From JBALVT01 sp045110675 (GTDB lineage Bacteria; Pseudomonadota; Gammaproteobacteria; Pseudomonadales; Halieaceae), in contig JBGCGJ010000017.1 of assembly GCA_045110675.1 (NCBI GenBank), forward strand, positions 1 through 64,000: a stretch of 64,000 bases of DNA, written 5' to 3'. The position numbers and the translations under genes are program-made. This document shows, piece by piece, positions 41,531-51,089 of the stretch. How positions within the stretch are numbered: the first letter of the stretch is position 1; every line of letters starts with the position of its first letter. The notes below the pieces were generated by a model. That model saw only the letters and a list, made by a program, of their open reading frames with translations. It did no database searches and was not told where the DNA came from.

Positions 41531-41544
41531 TTGACTGATATCAA
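41531..41544. promoter_or_regulatory. FNR/Anr box upstream of ompW
   Basis: TTGAC-TGAT-ATCAA matches the FNR consensus at nine of ten positions. Centred at -41.5 it would give a transcript start near 41579, and TAGCAT at 41567-41572 is then in the -10 position. OmpW genes of other gammaproteobacteria are known FNR targets. Confidence 0.65.
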
Positions 41545-41637
41545 TACAAGCCTTAGAGCAACTCCCTAGCATGTACTAAGGACTGCGCAGAACAGGTTTC
41601 GGGCGCGAAGTAACGGTAAATTATCCAGGAGCAATAC

Positions 41638-42321
41638 ATGAAGAACACAGTGAGAGTTGCCATAGGTGCGGCAATGTTTGTCAGCAGTTTATGTGCAACT
41701 GCCTATGAGGCCGGTGATTGGATCGCCCGTGTCGGAGCAGCAACGGTGGCACCCAATGAAGACAGTGACAATATAGTCATACCCACGAGCCCATCGACAA
41801 CGCTCCGAGGTGTCGATGTTGATTCCAACACGCAGTTAGGCCTGGTGGGTGCGTATATGCTGTCGAACAACTTCGGGGTTGAGCTATTGGCGGCGACCCC
41901 TTTCGAGCACGACATCAGCGTTTCTGGTACCAATATCGATGCCGGCTCGACCAAGCACTTGCCGCCAACCGTTGTGCTGCAATGGTATCCACGCGGAGGT
42001 CTCTCAGGATGGCAGCCTTATTTGGGTGCGGGGATAAACTACACCTACTTTTTCGACGAAGATGTCGACTCTGATCTCAGCACTGCCCTGGGCGCGCTCA
42101 TCGGTGCTACCGATGCGGACTTAGAGCTGGACGATTCCACCGGTCTGGCCCTTCAAGTGGGTATGGATTATCCATTGAACGATCGATGGGCTATTAACAT
42201 TGGAGTTTGGTACCTTGATATCGAGACCACAGCCAAGATTAAGACCGATGTGGGCAACGTAAAATTTGATGTCGATATCGACCCCTGGGTTTACAACATC
42301 GGAATAGCTTACAAGTTCTGA
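41638..42321 (+). CDS. ompW: OmpW family outer-membrane protein
   Basis: 227 residues. Signal peptide to CATAYEAGDW, then the OmpW pattern: DWIARVGAATVAPNEDS, QLGLVGAYMLSNNFGVELLAATPFEHDI, LPPTVVLQWYP, YLGAGINYTYFF and the C-terminal VDIDPWVYNIGIAYKF with terminal Phe. It forms an eight-stranded barrel with a hydrophobic channel and is thought to help small hydrophobic compounds cross the outer membrane. That suits a region rich in alkane and lipid oxidation genes. Its 182-bp leader carries the FNR box. Confidence 0.95.
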   Translation: MKNTVRVAIGAAMFVSSLCATAYEAGDWIARVGAATVAPNEDSDNIVIPTSPSTTLRGVDVDSNTQLGLVGAYMLSNNFGVELLAATPFEHDISVSGTNIDAGSTKHLPPTVVLQWYPRGGLSGWQPYLGAGINYTYFFDEDVDSDLSTALGALIGATDADLELDDSTGLALQVGMDYPLNDRWAINIGVWYLDIETTAKIKTDVGNVKFDVDIDPWVYNIGIAYKF

Positions 42322-42399
42322 TCGAGACAAAATCGCCCGATAGCAAATTTTCACGGAGCTACACACCCAATCGCAGTATCTTCAACCGCCGAAAACCTT

Positions 42400-42428
42400 A
42401 TATAAAAAGCAGGATGTCCTGTTTATAT
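42400..42428. promoter_or_regulatory. Nested inverted repeat between ompW and the DUF3604 gene
   Basis: An outer pair ATATAAA (42400-42406) / TTTATAT (42422-42428) encloses an inner pair CAGGA (42410-42414) / TCCTG (42417-42421) with a three-base bulge on one side. There is no T-run, so an operator or leader hairpin is more likely than a terminator. Confidence 0.35.
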
Positions 42429-42474
42429 GGTCGGCGAAATTCGCTATTCTAAGCGGATAAATAGAGGAGATACT

Positions 42475-44313
42475 GTGATTAAGCCAATAGCCCTATTGCT
42501 CGCCTTCTTTGCACTACCGGTTTGTGCGCAAGAGTACTCCCCACCCCTGAATGAGAGCACCAAAACCAATGTCTATTGGGGGGACTTACATGTCCACAGC
42601 AATTACTCCCCCGACTCTTTTGCCTTCGGAAATTCCCGCCTGAACCCCTTGGACTCCCTAAAGTTTGCCCAGGGAATGAAGGTTACCGCCAACAATGGCA
42701 TGGACGTACAGCTACGCCGCCCCCTGGACTTTTTACTGGTGGCGGATCACGCAGAATTTATCGGCGTGTTTCCCATGCTGCTCAACCGAGATCCGGTGTT
42801 TTTGGAAACCGACCTGGGACGACAGTGGAGCTCGCTGCTGGATAAAGCCGGTGGTGATGTCGGAGTGATCATAAACGAATGGCTGGCACGCCTATCCAAC
42901 CCTGACTACGAACAGGAACTCTCAGAAGACTTTCGCCGCACTGTCTGGAAGGAAGCCGCTGGATTCGCCGAGAGCCAAAACAAACCCGGGGTTTTCACTG
43001 CCTTTGTCGGTTATGAATGGACATCGATGGTGGCAGGAAACAATCTCCACCGCGTGGTCTTGTTTCGCGATGGCGCCGAGAAGGCAACCCATCTGCCGCC
43101 CTACTCCTCTCTCGACAGCCTGGACCCCGAACAGCTTTGGGCGGCGATGCAACGCTACGAAACCAAGACGGGCGGGCAGGTGATGGCGATTCCGCACAAC
43201 GGCAACGTTTCCAACGGGCTCATGTTTGCCCTGGAAGACCTGGAAGGAAATCCTATCGATACCGACTACGCGCAGCGTCGCGCTCGCTGGGAACCCATCT
43301 ACGAAGTGACACAAGTTAAAGGTGATGGAGAAGCTCATCCTTTTCTCTCTCCGGATGACGAATTTGCCGATTTCGAAACCTGGGACGCTGACAACATCGG
43401 TCGAACAGTGCCGAAACAAAATTCAATGCTTAAACACGAGTATGCTCGTTCCGCCCTAAAGCTAGGCCTGGAGCTGGAAAACAAGGTGGGCGCAAACCCC
43501 TATCAATTTGGCATGATTGGCGCCACAGATTCACACACGACTCTGTCTACCGCCGACGACAATAATTTCTGGGGAAAATTTCTCGACTCAGAGCCGAGTG
43601 CAGATCGAATCAATAGCGATATGGCTGGCAGGTTGTGGCAAAACTGGAGGCTAGCAGCCTCGGGCTACGCTGGCGTGTGGGCTCGGGAGAACACGCGCGA
43701 ATCACTGTTTGATGCGCTGGCGCGCAAAGAGGTTTATGCAACCACCGGTCCGAGGATTGCCCTGCGTTTTTTCGCCGGTTGGGATTTTGCAAAGAGTGAT
43801 ATCAGTTCGCCAAATCTCGCGGACATTGGCTATAGCAAGGGAGTACCCATGGGTGGGAATTTGGCTGCCGCACCCCGAGGCGGTTCCCCAAAATTCTTGA
43901 TCCAGGCCTTCAAGGATCCAGACGGTGCGAATCTCGATCGGGTACAAGTTGTAAAGGCCTGGCTCAATGGCAAAGGTAACTCAGAAGAACAGGTTTTCGA
44001 TGTCGCACTTTCTGACGGACGTATCGTCGATGCAAAAACGGGCCTTGCACCACCAATAACATCCACGGTTGACGTGAAACAGGCCAGCTACAGCAACAGC
44101 GTGGGTGAAGTCAGTTTTGGCGTATTCTGGGAAGACCCGGATTTCGACCCCAAGCAACGCGCATTGTATTACGCCCGTGTGATCGAAATACCCACACCGC
44201 GCTGGACCGCTTACGACGCGAAGCACTTTAAACTGGAACCACCGGAAGAAATTCCAATGGTCACCCAGGAGCGGGTTTACAGTTCCCCAATCTGGTACAG
44301 CCCTAAAGATTAA
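42475..44313 (+). CDS. DUF3604 domain protein, exported metal-dependent hydrolase-like
   Basis: About 612 residues from GTG 42475, preceded by GGAGA; the upstream ATG 42427 would spoil the signal peptide VIKPIALLLAFFALPVCAQ. The metal-binding PHP-like start is GDLHVHSNYSPDSF near residue 37, then VADHAEF, AIPHNGNVSNG and GATDSHTT, the ordered His/Asp ligands of this family. The role in cells is unclear; phosphoesterase chemistry is assumed from the fold. DUF3604 proteins are common in marine Gammaproteobacteria and often repeated in a genome. Confidence 0.88.
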   Translation: MIKPIALLLAFFALPVCAQEYSPPLNESTKTNVYWGDLHVHSNYSPDSFAFGNSRLNPLDSLKFAQGMKVTANNGMDVQLRRPLDFLLVADHAEFIGVFPMLLNRDPVFLETDLGRQWSSLLDKAGGDVGVIINEWLARLSNPDYEQELSEDFRRTVWKEAAGFAESQNKPGVFTAFVGYEWTSMVAGNNLHRVVLFRDGAEKATHLPPYSSLDSLDPEQLWAAMQRYETKTGGQVMAIPHNGNVSNGLMFALEDLEGNPIDTDYAQRRARWEPIYEVTQVKGDGEAHPFLSPDDEFADFETWDADNIGRTVPKQNSMLKHEYARSALKLGLELENKVGANPYQFGMIGATDSHTTLSTADDNNFWGKFLDSEPSADRINSDMAGRLWQNWRLAASGYAGVWARENTRESLFDALARKEVYATTGPRIALRFFAGWDFAKSDISSPNLADIGYSKGVPMGGNLAAAPRGGSPKFLIQAFKDPDGANLDRVQVVKAWLNGKGNSEEQVFDVALSDGRIVDAKTGLAPPITSTVDVKQASYSNSVGEVSFGVFWEDPDFDPKQRALYYARVIEIPTPRWTAYDAKHFKLEPPEEIPMVTQERVYSSPIWYSPKD

Positions 44314-44361
44314 ACGCGCTAACGGAGCTGCTAGTTTTCGGTATCTGACGTCGCGTTTGAA

Positions 44362-45378
44362 TCAAGACTCGGCGACTTTTACAACCGCCTTACCAAAGTT
44401 TTTACCGGCGAACATATCACTGAAAGCGATACCGCACTGATCCACTCCGTGGTACATGTGCTCATGCGCCTTTAGCTCCCCGGAAGCCAACCACTGTGCC
44501 AACTGCGCTCTCGCTTCGGGATAACGTTCCAGCTGAAAGTGCGTCATGAAACCTTGTAAAGTGACGCATTGTGATACCAATTGAAAAAGATTGGACGGTC
44601 CGCCTCCAGAATTCTGAGCGGCGTAATCTGCCACCGCCCCACAGAAAGGAATGCGCGCCCCGTGGGCAATATGCTCCAGGATAGTTTCCAGCAATAAGCC
44701 GCCGACATTATCAAAATAGACATCAATTCCATCGGGGCAGTGTTGCCCAATCAGCTCGGACAAATTGTCGGCCTTATAATTGATGCCGACATCGTAGCCC
44801 AGATCATCCACTAAACGCTGACACTTCTCGTCGCTGCCGGCCAGCCCGATGACTCTAGCGCCCATGATCCTGGCAATTTGCCCGGCGACGGAACCGACCG
44901 CGCCACCTGCGGCAGACACAACCACAGTATCCCCGGGTTTTGGCTTGCCAATATCCATTAAACCGAAATATCCGGACATGCCAGTGTCTCCGAGCACCCC
45001 CAAATGATAGCTGAGAGGCAACTGATGTTCGTTGTCGATCTCCACCCACCAATCACCCTCGCCTACGACGGAATACTCTTCCCAAGCGAGCCGAGCCATC
45101 AAGATACATCCCACTTTGATATCAGGATTTTTCGATTCAATCACCTCACCGAGAATTAAACCCATGACGGGTCTACTCAGGGGCATCGCGGGCAATACTT
45201 CATCACCGGAATCTTCGTCCATCCAGTTGCGAAAGCCCGCATCCAGTGACACATAGAGGTTTTTAATCAGCGCTTGCCCTTCCGCCAATGGCGCGGTTTC
45301 GGCTTCGACTACAGCAAAGTCGTCGGCCACTGGCGCGCCCTTGGGCCGACGGGCCAACACCACTTGAGTATTTTTCAT
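44362..45378 (-). CDS. Zinc-less medium-chain NADP-dependent oxidoreductase (CurA/PTGR-like)
   Basis: About 338 residues from ATG 45378, with GGGAGAAAAA upstream. LARRPKGAPVADDF at the N-terminus, LGDTGMSGYFGLMDIGKPKPGDTV, SAAGGAVGSVAGQIARIMGA (cofactor loop) and FDNVGG are signatures of the alkenal/one-reductase branch (leukotriene B4 12-hydroxydehydrogenase, curcumin reductase). It reduces the C=C of alpha,beta-unsaturated carbonyls with NADPH. It is 60 bases downstream of the VOC gene on the same strand. Confidence 0.92.
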   Translation of the reverse strand: MKNTQVVLARRPKGAPVADDFAVVEAETAPLAEGQALIKNLYVSLDAGFRNWMDEDSGDEVLPAMPLSRPVMGLILGEVIESKNPDIKVGCILMARLAWEEYSVVGEGDWWVEIDNEHQLPLSYHLGVLGDTGMSGYFGLMDIGKPKPGDTVVVSAAGGAVGSVAGQIARIMGARVIGLAGSDEKCQRLVDDLGYDVGINYKADNLSELIGQHCPDGIDVYFDNVGGLLLETILEHIAHGARIPFCGAVADYAAQNSGGGPSNLFQLVSQCVTLQGFMTHFQLERYPEARAQLAQWLASGELKAHEHMYHGVDQCGIAFSDMFAGKNFGKAVVKVAES

Positions 45379-45438
45379 TTTTTCTCCCGCCACCCTGTGA
45401 CTCGCTTGTACTGAATAATTCCTGGTGAATTTCTTTAT

Positions 45439-45918
45439 CTACTTAAATTTTCGCGGCGTGGGGTTTTCAACCAACTCCAGGACAGTGCCGTCTGGATCTT
45501 TGAAACAGACAAAACGCGCGTTGCTACCCGTAGATGACGGCATCTGCACCGGCTCAGATATAAACTCAGCGCCCACGAGCAATAATTTTTTGATGTCCGC
45601 GTCCATATCAGTCGTATGCAGCGCTATCCTCGCAATGCCATAGTGGTACAAGTGGGGATAAGGCGGTTCCTCGTCCTTCGGGTCCAACCATTGAAGCAGA
45701 TCAATCGTAAACGGACTACTGCTTTGGGTATCATCCTCCAACATCATCAGCGCACCCTTTACTCTGTAGGGGGGCATACCGACTGCCGCTGCAATTTCCG
45801 GCGTATTGGTTTCCGGCACTTTATAGAATTCTCGAAAACCCAAGGCCTCGTAAAATATTTTAGAGCGATCAAAATCACTGCAATTGATATTGACGTGTAC
45901 GATACCGCAAACTGCCAC
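45439..45918 (-). CDS. VOC family protein
   Basis: 159 residues from GTG 45918 (GGGGAA upstream). VCGIVHVNINCSDFDRSKIFYEALGF is the first VOC unit strand-helix with an HVN metal-site start, and ARFVCFKDPDGTVLELVE is the closing strand with DPDG and a Glu ligand. It is likely a metal-dependent isomerase or lyase, or a binding protein. It shares orientation with the oxidoreductase downstream and is divergent from the MFS gene. Confidence 0.88.
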   Translation of the reverse strand: MAVCGIVHVNINCSDFDRSKIFYEALGFREFYKVPETNTPEIAAAVGMPPYRVKGALMMLEDDTQSSSPFTIDLLQWLDPKDEEPPYPHLYHYGIARIALHTTDMDADIKKLLLVGAEFISEPVQMPSSTGSNARFVCFKDPDGTVLELVENPTPRKFK

Positions 45919-46054
45919 TATATTCCCCTTCTAGCATTCGGGTTCCTCAGGGGAACCATAGCCGTGAGCATCAAGTCATCTTAAGAAGGAACAGGGTACA
46001 ATAAAAGAATCGATTTGAGCGCAGAAAAATAACAATATACGCTGGGGTAAACCA

Positions 46055-47326
46055 ATGGGTAAATACTATCGACACTACGTCCTGATCATTTTAACCATCG
46101 TGTCAATGGTTAACATAATGGACCGGTTGATCATGTCGATTTTGCTCGAGGACATTAAAGCTGAGTTCACACTGACGGATACTCAGCTTGGCGTGCTGGC
46201 AGGCTTGGCATTCGCACTATTTTATGCCTTGATGAGCATTCCCATCGCCCGTTGGGCCGATGTGTCCAATCGGAAAAATATTTTGGCCGCGGCGCTGATT
46301 ATCTGGAGCGGCATGACCGCCTTATGCGGAGCAGCAACTGGGTTTGTAAGCCTGTTCCTCGCTCGACTCGGAGTGGGCATTGGAGAAGCCGGCGGCAGCC
46401 CACCCAGCTATTCAATAATCGCCGATTACTTTAAGCCTAGTGAACGTGCACGCGCTATGGGTGTGTATGTGACGGGCGCCGTGTTAGGCACTGGTGGCGG
46501 ACTCATCGTAGGCGGTTTACTGGGTGAATGGCTGGGTTGGCGCATGACTTTTTTCGTGCTCGGTGTGCCCGGAATACTGCTCGGAATCCTGCTGTATTTC
46601 ACCGTAAAAGAGCCGCCACGAGGTCGTTACGATTCGGGGCCTGAAGCGGCTAAACAGGCCACGGATATCGGGCGCACGTTAAAGTCCCTGGCGGGCAACA
46701 AAGTCTATGTACGCGTGAGCATCTCCTTTGCCATGCTGACTATGGTCGGCTATGCCATGGCCCTGTGGTTGGCGCCGATTATGTTGCGAAATTTCGATGT
46801 GTCCTTGGGAAAGGTCGGCTTATACCTGGGTGCAACTTACATCCTGGGTGGCATACCCGGACCATTGATAGGAGGTTACCTGACGGACTATATGGTAAAA
46901 CTCGATGCGCGATGGCGAGCCTGGATACCCGCTATTTTTATCCTATTTTCTGTCAGTACCTTTTGGTTTTGTTTGTCTGCGGATAGCCTCTCGCAGTTCC
47001 TCGGCTTCTTTGCGTTGGCCTATGCATTTTTTATGATTCCTCAGGGTGCGAGCATGTCAATGTTGCAATCATCGGTAAGCTCCGGTGAGCGAGCGCTGGG
47101 AATCTCGTTTGCCCTGTTAATTACTACCATGGTTGGCATGGCTTTAGGTCCGCTGTTGATTGGCCTATTAAGTGACGCGCTAGCGCCCAGCTTTGGGGCA
47201 AAGTCTTTAAACTACGCTTTGATGACGGTTTGTGGCGCGGCGGCGGTTATCGCGGCCCTGTGCTACTTTTGGACCGCCAGGGCGATGTCGTCCGAATTGA
47301 GTCTAGATGACCCCATTACTGAGTGA
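46055..47326 (+). CDS. MFS transporter
   Basis: 423 residues, twelve hydrophobic spans. The MFS loop 2-3 motif is RWADVSNRKN near residue 68, and RLGVGIGEAGGSPPSYSIIADYF (motif in helix 5) is typical of the spinster/hexuronate-like branch seen with lipid-degradation genes. It probably imports an organic acid or lipid. The next gene starts within its last 20 bases, so the two are coupled. Confidence 0.93.
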   Translation: MGKYYRHYVLIILTIVSMVNIMDRLIMSILLEDIKAEFTLTDTQLGVLAGLAFALFYALMSIPIARWADVSNRKNILAAALIIWSGMTALCGAATGFVSLFLARLGVGIGEAGGSPPSYSIIADYFKPSERARAMGVYVTGAVLGTGGGLIVGGLLGEWLGWRMTFFVLGVPGILLGILLYFTVKEPPRGRYDSGPEAAKQATDIGRTLKSLAGNKVYVRVSISFAMLTMVGYAMALWLAPIMLRNFDVSLGKVGLYLGATYILGGIPGPLIGGYLTDYMVKLDARWRAWIPAIFILFSVSTFWFCLSADSLSQFLGFFALAYAFFMIPQGASMSMLQSSVSSGERALGISFALLITTMVGMALGPLLIGLLSDALAPSFGAKSLNYALMTVCGAAAVIAALCYFWTARAMSSELSLDDPITE

Positions 47327-48074
47327 TCCTTTTTTTTATCTGGTGGCGATACCCGCAGTCCTCGCCTACGGCATCGCCAAAGGCGGTTTTGCAGGGCCCG
47401 CTGCGGTGATGGCGGTTCCTCTGATGGCCATGGTGATGTCACCTACTCAGGCAGCTGCAATCCTACTGCCCATTCTGGTTGTTATGGATGTCCTTGTGGT
47501 AAAAACCTACTGGGGCATTTTCGATAAGCGAACTTTGCAGGTGATGCTGCCAGGAGCAATCGCGGGCATAGTCATCGGCTATCTTACCGCGGACCAGTTT
47601 AATGACGACCACATGCGTATTATGATCGGCTTCATAGCGCTGGGCTTTGGCGCACAGAGTTTCATGGGGCTCGGTGCGAATATGGGCAGAGAGCACAACA
47701 CGGTTGCTGGATCAGTAATCGGCACCATCGCCGGATTTACCAGCTTCAGTATTCACGCGGGCGGCCCGCCCTTCCATATCTACCTGATGCCCAAGCGTCT
47801 GGATCCGCTTGTATTTGCAGGTACTGCCGGTTTGTTCTTTGCGGTAGTCAATGGCGTAAAACTCATTCCCTACTACAGCCTGGGGCAACTTGGCACCAGC
47901 AACCTACTACTGTCTTTAGTCCTGATACCCCTGGCACCATTAGGTGTAAAGATAGGACACTGGGCTGTCAAAAATACCAAACCCAAGCTTTACTACAAAA
48001 TAATAAGTTTCTTCCTTATGATCGTCGGAGCGCGGTTATTGTGGACCGGCTACATGGCGCTTACACAAAGTTAA
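47307..48074 (+). CDS. TauE/SafE family sulfite/anion exporter
   Basis: 255 residues with about eight hydrophobic segments. The family's repeated motif occurs as GGFAGPAAVMAVPLMAMVMSP near the N-terminus and SIHAGGPPFHIYLMPKR in the middle, with PLGVKIGHWAVKN near the end. Members export sulfite, sulfoacetate or other anions, or pass sulfur compounds. It sits between an MFS gene and an acyl-CoA ligase in one operon. Confidence 0.92.
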   Translation: MTPLLSDPFFYLVAIPAVLAYGIAKGGFAGPAAVMAVPLMAMVMSPTQAAAILLPILVVMDVLVVKTYWGIFDKRTLQVMLPGAIAGIVIGYLTADQFNDDHMRIMIGFIALGFGAQSFMGLGANMGREHNTVAGSVIGTIAGFTSFSIHAGGPPFHIYLMPKRLDPLVFAGTAGLFFAVVNGVKLIPYYSLGQLGTSNLLLSLVLIPLAPLGVKIGHWAVKNTKPKLYYKIISFFLMIVGARLLWTGYMALTQS

Positions 48075-48099
48075 TAAAGCTTCAGTAAAGGATTCTCCA

Positions 48100-49734
48100 A
48101 TGAGCACAAAACCCAACAATCCATTCGAAACAGGCCTACCCCAAACCCCGGCCAACCACGAAGCGATGACACCGGTTAACTTTCTAAAACACACGGCGAC
48201 TATCTATCCGGAAAATACCGCGGTGATTCACGGTGAACTGAGCTACAACTATGCTGAGCTGGAGCAGCGCTGCAACCAGTTGGCGAGCGCCCTGTCCAAG
48301 CTGGGTGTTGGCACAGGAAGCACCGTGTCCATCATCGCCCCGAACATACCCGCACACCTGGAAGCGCATTTCGGGGTGCCTCTCTCGGGCGCGGTGCTCA
48401 ACAGTATTAATATTCGCCTAGACGCAGCGACCATCGCCTTTATTCTGGATCACGGTGAATGCGATGTTCTGCTGGTCGACGCGGATTTCGCTGAAATGGC
48501 AAAAGCAGCGGTGGCAGCTTCATCAAGAAGTCCTGTGATCATCGACCTGGATGACAGCCTTGGCCCTCAAAATATACGCATAGGCAAACTCACATATGAG
48601 GAGCTGCTGAAGACGGGCGATACCACCAGCACCAATAATTCAATAAACGACGAGTGGCAATCTCTCGCTCTGAATTACACCTCGGGTACAACGGGCAATC
48701 CCAAGGGTGTCGTCTACCATCATCGCGGTGCCTACCTAAATGCCATCGGCAATGCCGAGGCCTGGGAGATGATTCAAGCGCCCGTCTATTTATGGACGCT
48801 ACCCATGTTTCATTGCAATGGTTGGTGTTTTCCCTGGACGATCACTCTCAAAGCGGGCACCCATGTGTGTCTGCGCGAAGTGGCCGCAGAACCCATTATT
48901 GAGAACATGGCCGAGCACAATGTGACTCACATGTGCGGCGCCCCCATTGTGCTGTCCATGATTGCCAATGCGCCTGATGCCCTTACTCAAAAAATCCCCG
49001 CCGGGATAAAAATGATGACCGCTGGTGCGGCACCTCCTGCAGCAGTCATTGCGGCAGTAGAAGCACTGGGCGCGGATATTACGCACACCTATGGCCTAAC
49101 AGAAGTGTACGGACCCTGCGTGTATTGCGCCTGGCATACGCAGTGGGATAGCAAATCCGGCGCCGACCGCGCTGCATTAAAAGCGCGGCAAGGCGTGCCC
49201 TACCCCGTTCTCGGCGGCTTAGAGGTATTCGATCCCCAGACCATGAAACCCGTCCCCAGCGATGGCGAAACCATTGGAGAAATCATGTTCCGCGGCAACG
49301 TGGTGATGAAGGGATATTTGAAAAATCCCAAAGCCACAGAGGAAGCCTTCTCAGGTGGATGGTTTCACTCGGGGGATCTTGCCGTGAAACATCCCGATAA
49401 CTACATCGAGATTAAAGACCGCTCCAAGGACATTATTATTTCCGGGGGTGAAAATATTTCCTCGATAGAAATCGAGGGAGCACTGCATAAGCACGAAGCG
49501 GTAATGGCTGCGGCCGTGGTCGCGAAACCCGATGAGAAATGGGGTGAAACCCCCTGCGCATTTGTCGAGCTTAAGCCTGGAGTAATAGTAGATAGCGAGG
49601 AGATCATCGCCTTTATGCGAGGTAACCTGGCCGGTTTTAAGATTCCCAAGACTGTGATATTTGGTGAATTGCCGAAAACTTCTACCGGCAAGATACAGAA
49701 ATTCTTGCTGCGAGAACGAGCAAAAGAATCCTGA
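48100..49734 (+). CDS. Acyl-CoA synthetase (AMP-forming)
   Basis: 544 residues. The AMP loop YTSGTTGNPKGVVYHHRG near 195, HTYGLTEVYGP, GWFHSGDLAV, KDRSKDIIISGGENISS and the catalytic Lys STGKIQK near the C-terminus are all present and canonical. LWTLPMFHCNGWCFPW places it with medium/long-chain or aryl fatty acyl-CoA synthetases of the FadD/dimethylmercaptopropionate type. It activates a carboxylic acid brought in by the transporters upstream. It converges with the cytochrome operon. Confidence 0.93.
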   Translation: MSTKPNNPFETGLPQTPANHEAMTPVNFLKHTATIYPENTAVIHGELSYNYAELEQRCNQLASALSKLGVGTGSTVSIIAPNIPAHLEAHFGVPLSGAVLNSINIRLDAATIAFILDHGECDVLLVDADFAEMAKAAVAASSRSPVIIDLDDSLGPQNIRIGKLTYEELLKTGDTTSTNNSINDEWQSLALNYTSGTTGNPKGVVYHHRGAYLNAIGNAEAWEMIQAPVYLWTLPMFHCNGWCFPWTITLKAGTHVCLREVAAEPIIENMAEHNVTHMCGAPIVLSMIANAPDALTQKIPAGIKMMTAGAAPPAAVIAAVEALGADITHTYGLTEVYGPCVYCAWHTQWDSKSGADRAALKARQGVPYPVLGGLEVFDPQTMKPVPSDGETIGEIMFRGNVVMKGYLKNPKATEEAFSGGWFHSGDLAVKHPDNYIEIKDRSKDIIISGGENISSIEIEGALHKHEAVMAAAVVAKPDEKWGETPCAFVELKPGVIVDSEEIIAFMRGNLAGFKIPKTVIFGELPKTSTGKIQKFLLRERAKES

Positions 49735-49775
49735 TAGCCCCTCGAGAAAAGCCTGTTTGAAAACCAAAACAAGAG

Positions 49776-51089
49776 TTAATCTATCTCTCCACTCTCCATG
49801 CGCTTCTTATGAATCCCCTCGAGCTTGTAAAGATCCTGTTGCAACTCGAAAAAACCGTGCCAGTGAGCGTAATCCGGCGCACCCATCATCGCACCCTGAC
49901 GTGCACGACGACCCTGATGGTGCCAGAGGTAGTAGTAGGTAATCTGAAACTCATCCGTCCAGGGGTTATCTTTCAGCAAGCCTTTCTCTTTCAACTCGTT
50001 GAGCATCTTGGTAGCGGGTTCATAGTAACCCTCGTTATACAAGCGCACCGCCTTATCGCCCTGAGTGAAGAAGTTATTGGTGTGTGTCGAGGAGTGGCAG
50101 TTGCGACACACAGTCTTCATTTTTTCCCTGCCCGCTGGACCATCACCCAACAAGGGGCTCAGCACATCATCTGAACCGCGCACCTTCGATTCCTTGTCCC
50201 AAAGATTCCAATACAGGCGTTCGCTGATATTGTGAGTCACCGCCAATTCACCAATACCACTCATGTGACAGGTCGCACAGGTGGGACCGCGGTAGTCTCC
50301 GGGCTCCCAGGCTCCAGGTGCTGTATCAAAGTTCCATTCGTCACCCTCGGTGTTGTACAAATGCCCGTGTTTGGAGTTTTCGAAAATTTCAATATTCGGA
50401 TGATCGGGTCCTAAGTGGCAGGAGGCGCAGGCGTGGGGATGGCGCGCCTCCGCGATATCGAATTTATGCCTACTGTGGCAAGCGGTACAGCTGCCAGTAG
50501 AACCATCGGGGTAGATATTACCCATGCCGTTGTTCGGCCAGGTTTCCGCCGTGGGCCTATTGTTCTCGTCTAATTTTATCTCCGTGCCATGACACTGCAT
50601 GCAACCAGTCTCCCCCGGCGCACCCGACAACTCTGGATGGTTGCGGCCTTCATGCACTATCTGCAAAGCGTGCAGGTTGTCCTTGGGAATAATCTGGTGA
50701 TAAGCCCGAAAATGCCCGCTGGCGTCAAACTGCGCCTTGGCATCTAAGTGGCATCGACCACAGACCTTGGGCGACACCAAGGGTGAGACAAAAACCGAGG
50801 TATCTTCCACATTCGCGTGACGCATAGCGTGCGGGGCGTCTTCTGCGACCTTGTGACAGTCGATACAAGATATCCCAGCGTGTGCATGGCGACTTTCCTT
50901 CCAGTCGGCGACATGCCCCGGCGTGGTCTGCTGGTGGCAGGTGATACAGGCCTTGCCATCTTCCGACAGCCCGCGGTCGATCTTAAGTGTTTTAACACCG
51001 GCTACGCTAATACCGGCGGATTCGGCCAACACCCATGAACCTGAAATCAAAATACCCAGAAAAATTCCACTTCCCAGTAAGCGCTTCAT
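49776..51089 (-). CDS. Octaheme cytochrome c, hydroxylamine oxidoreductase (HAO)-like
   Basis: 437 residues with a signal peptide (IFLGILISGSWVLAES) and eight CxxCH heme sites: CITCH, CIDCH, CGRCH, CMQCH, CTACH, CASCH, CATCH and CRNCH. The C-terminal YYYLWHHQGRRARQGAMMG, DYAHWHG and the distribution of hemes match the HAO family, including the branch in non-nitrifiers thought to reduce nitrite or hydroxylamine to ammonium. It acts in the periplasm. Its start overlaps the NapC-type gene stop, which supplies electrons from quinol. I cannot tell from sequence alone whether the P460 crosslink Tyr is present. Confidence 0.9.
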   Translation of the reverse strand: MKRLLGSGIFLGILISGSWVLAESAGISVAGVKTLKIDRGLSEDGKACITCHQQTTPGHVADWKESRHAHAGISCIDCHKVAEDAPHAMRHANVEDTSVFVSPLVSPKVCGRCHLDAKAQFDASGHFRAYHQIIPKDNLHALQIVHEGRNHPELSGAPGETGCMQCHGTEIKLDENNRPTAETWPNNGMGNIYPDGSTGSCTACHSRHKFDIAEARHPHACASCHLGPDHPNIEIFENSKHGHLYNTEGDEWNFDTAPGAWEPGDYRGPTCATCHMSGIGELAVTHNISERLYWNLWDKESKVRGSDDVLSPLLGDGPAGREKMKTVCRNCHSSTHTNNFFTQGDKAVRLYNEGYYEPATKMLNELKEKGLLKDNPWTDEFQITYYYLWHHQGRRARQGAMMGAPDYAHWHGFFELQQDLYKLEGIHKKRMESGEID

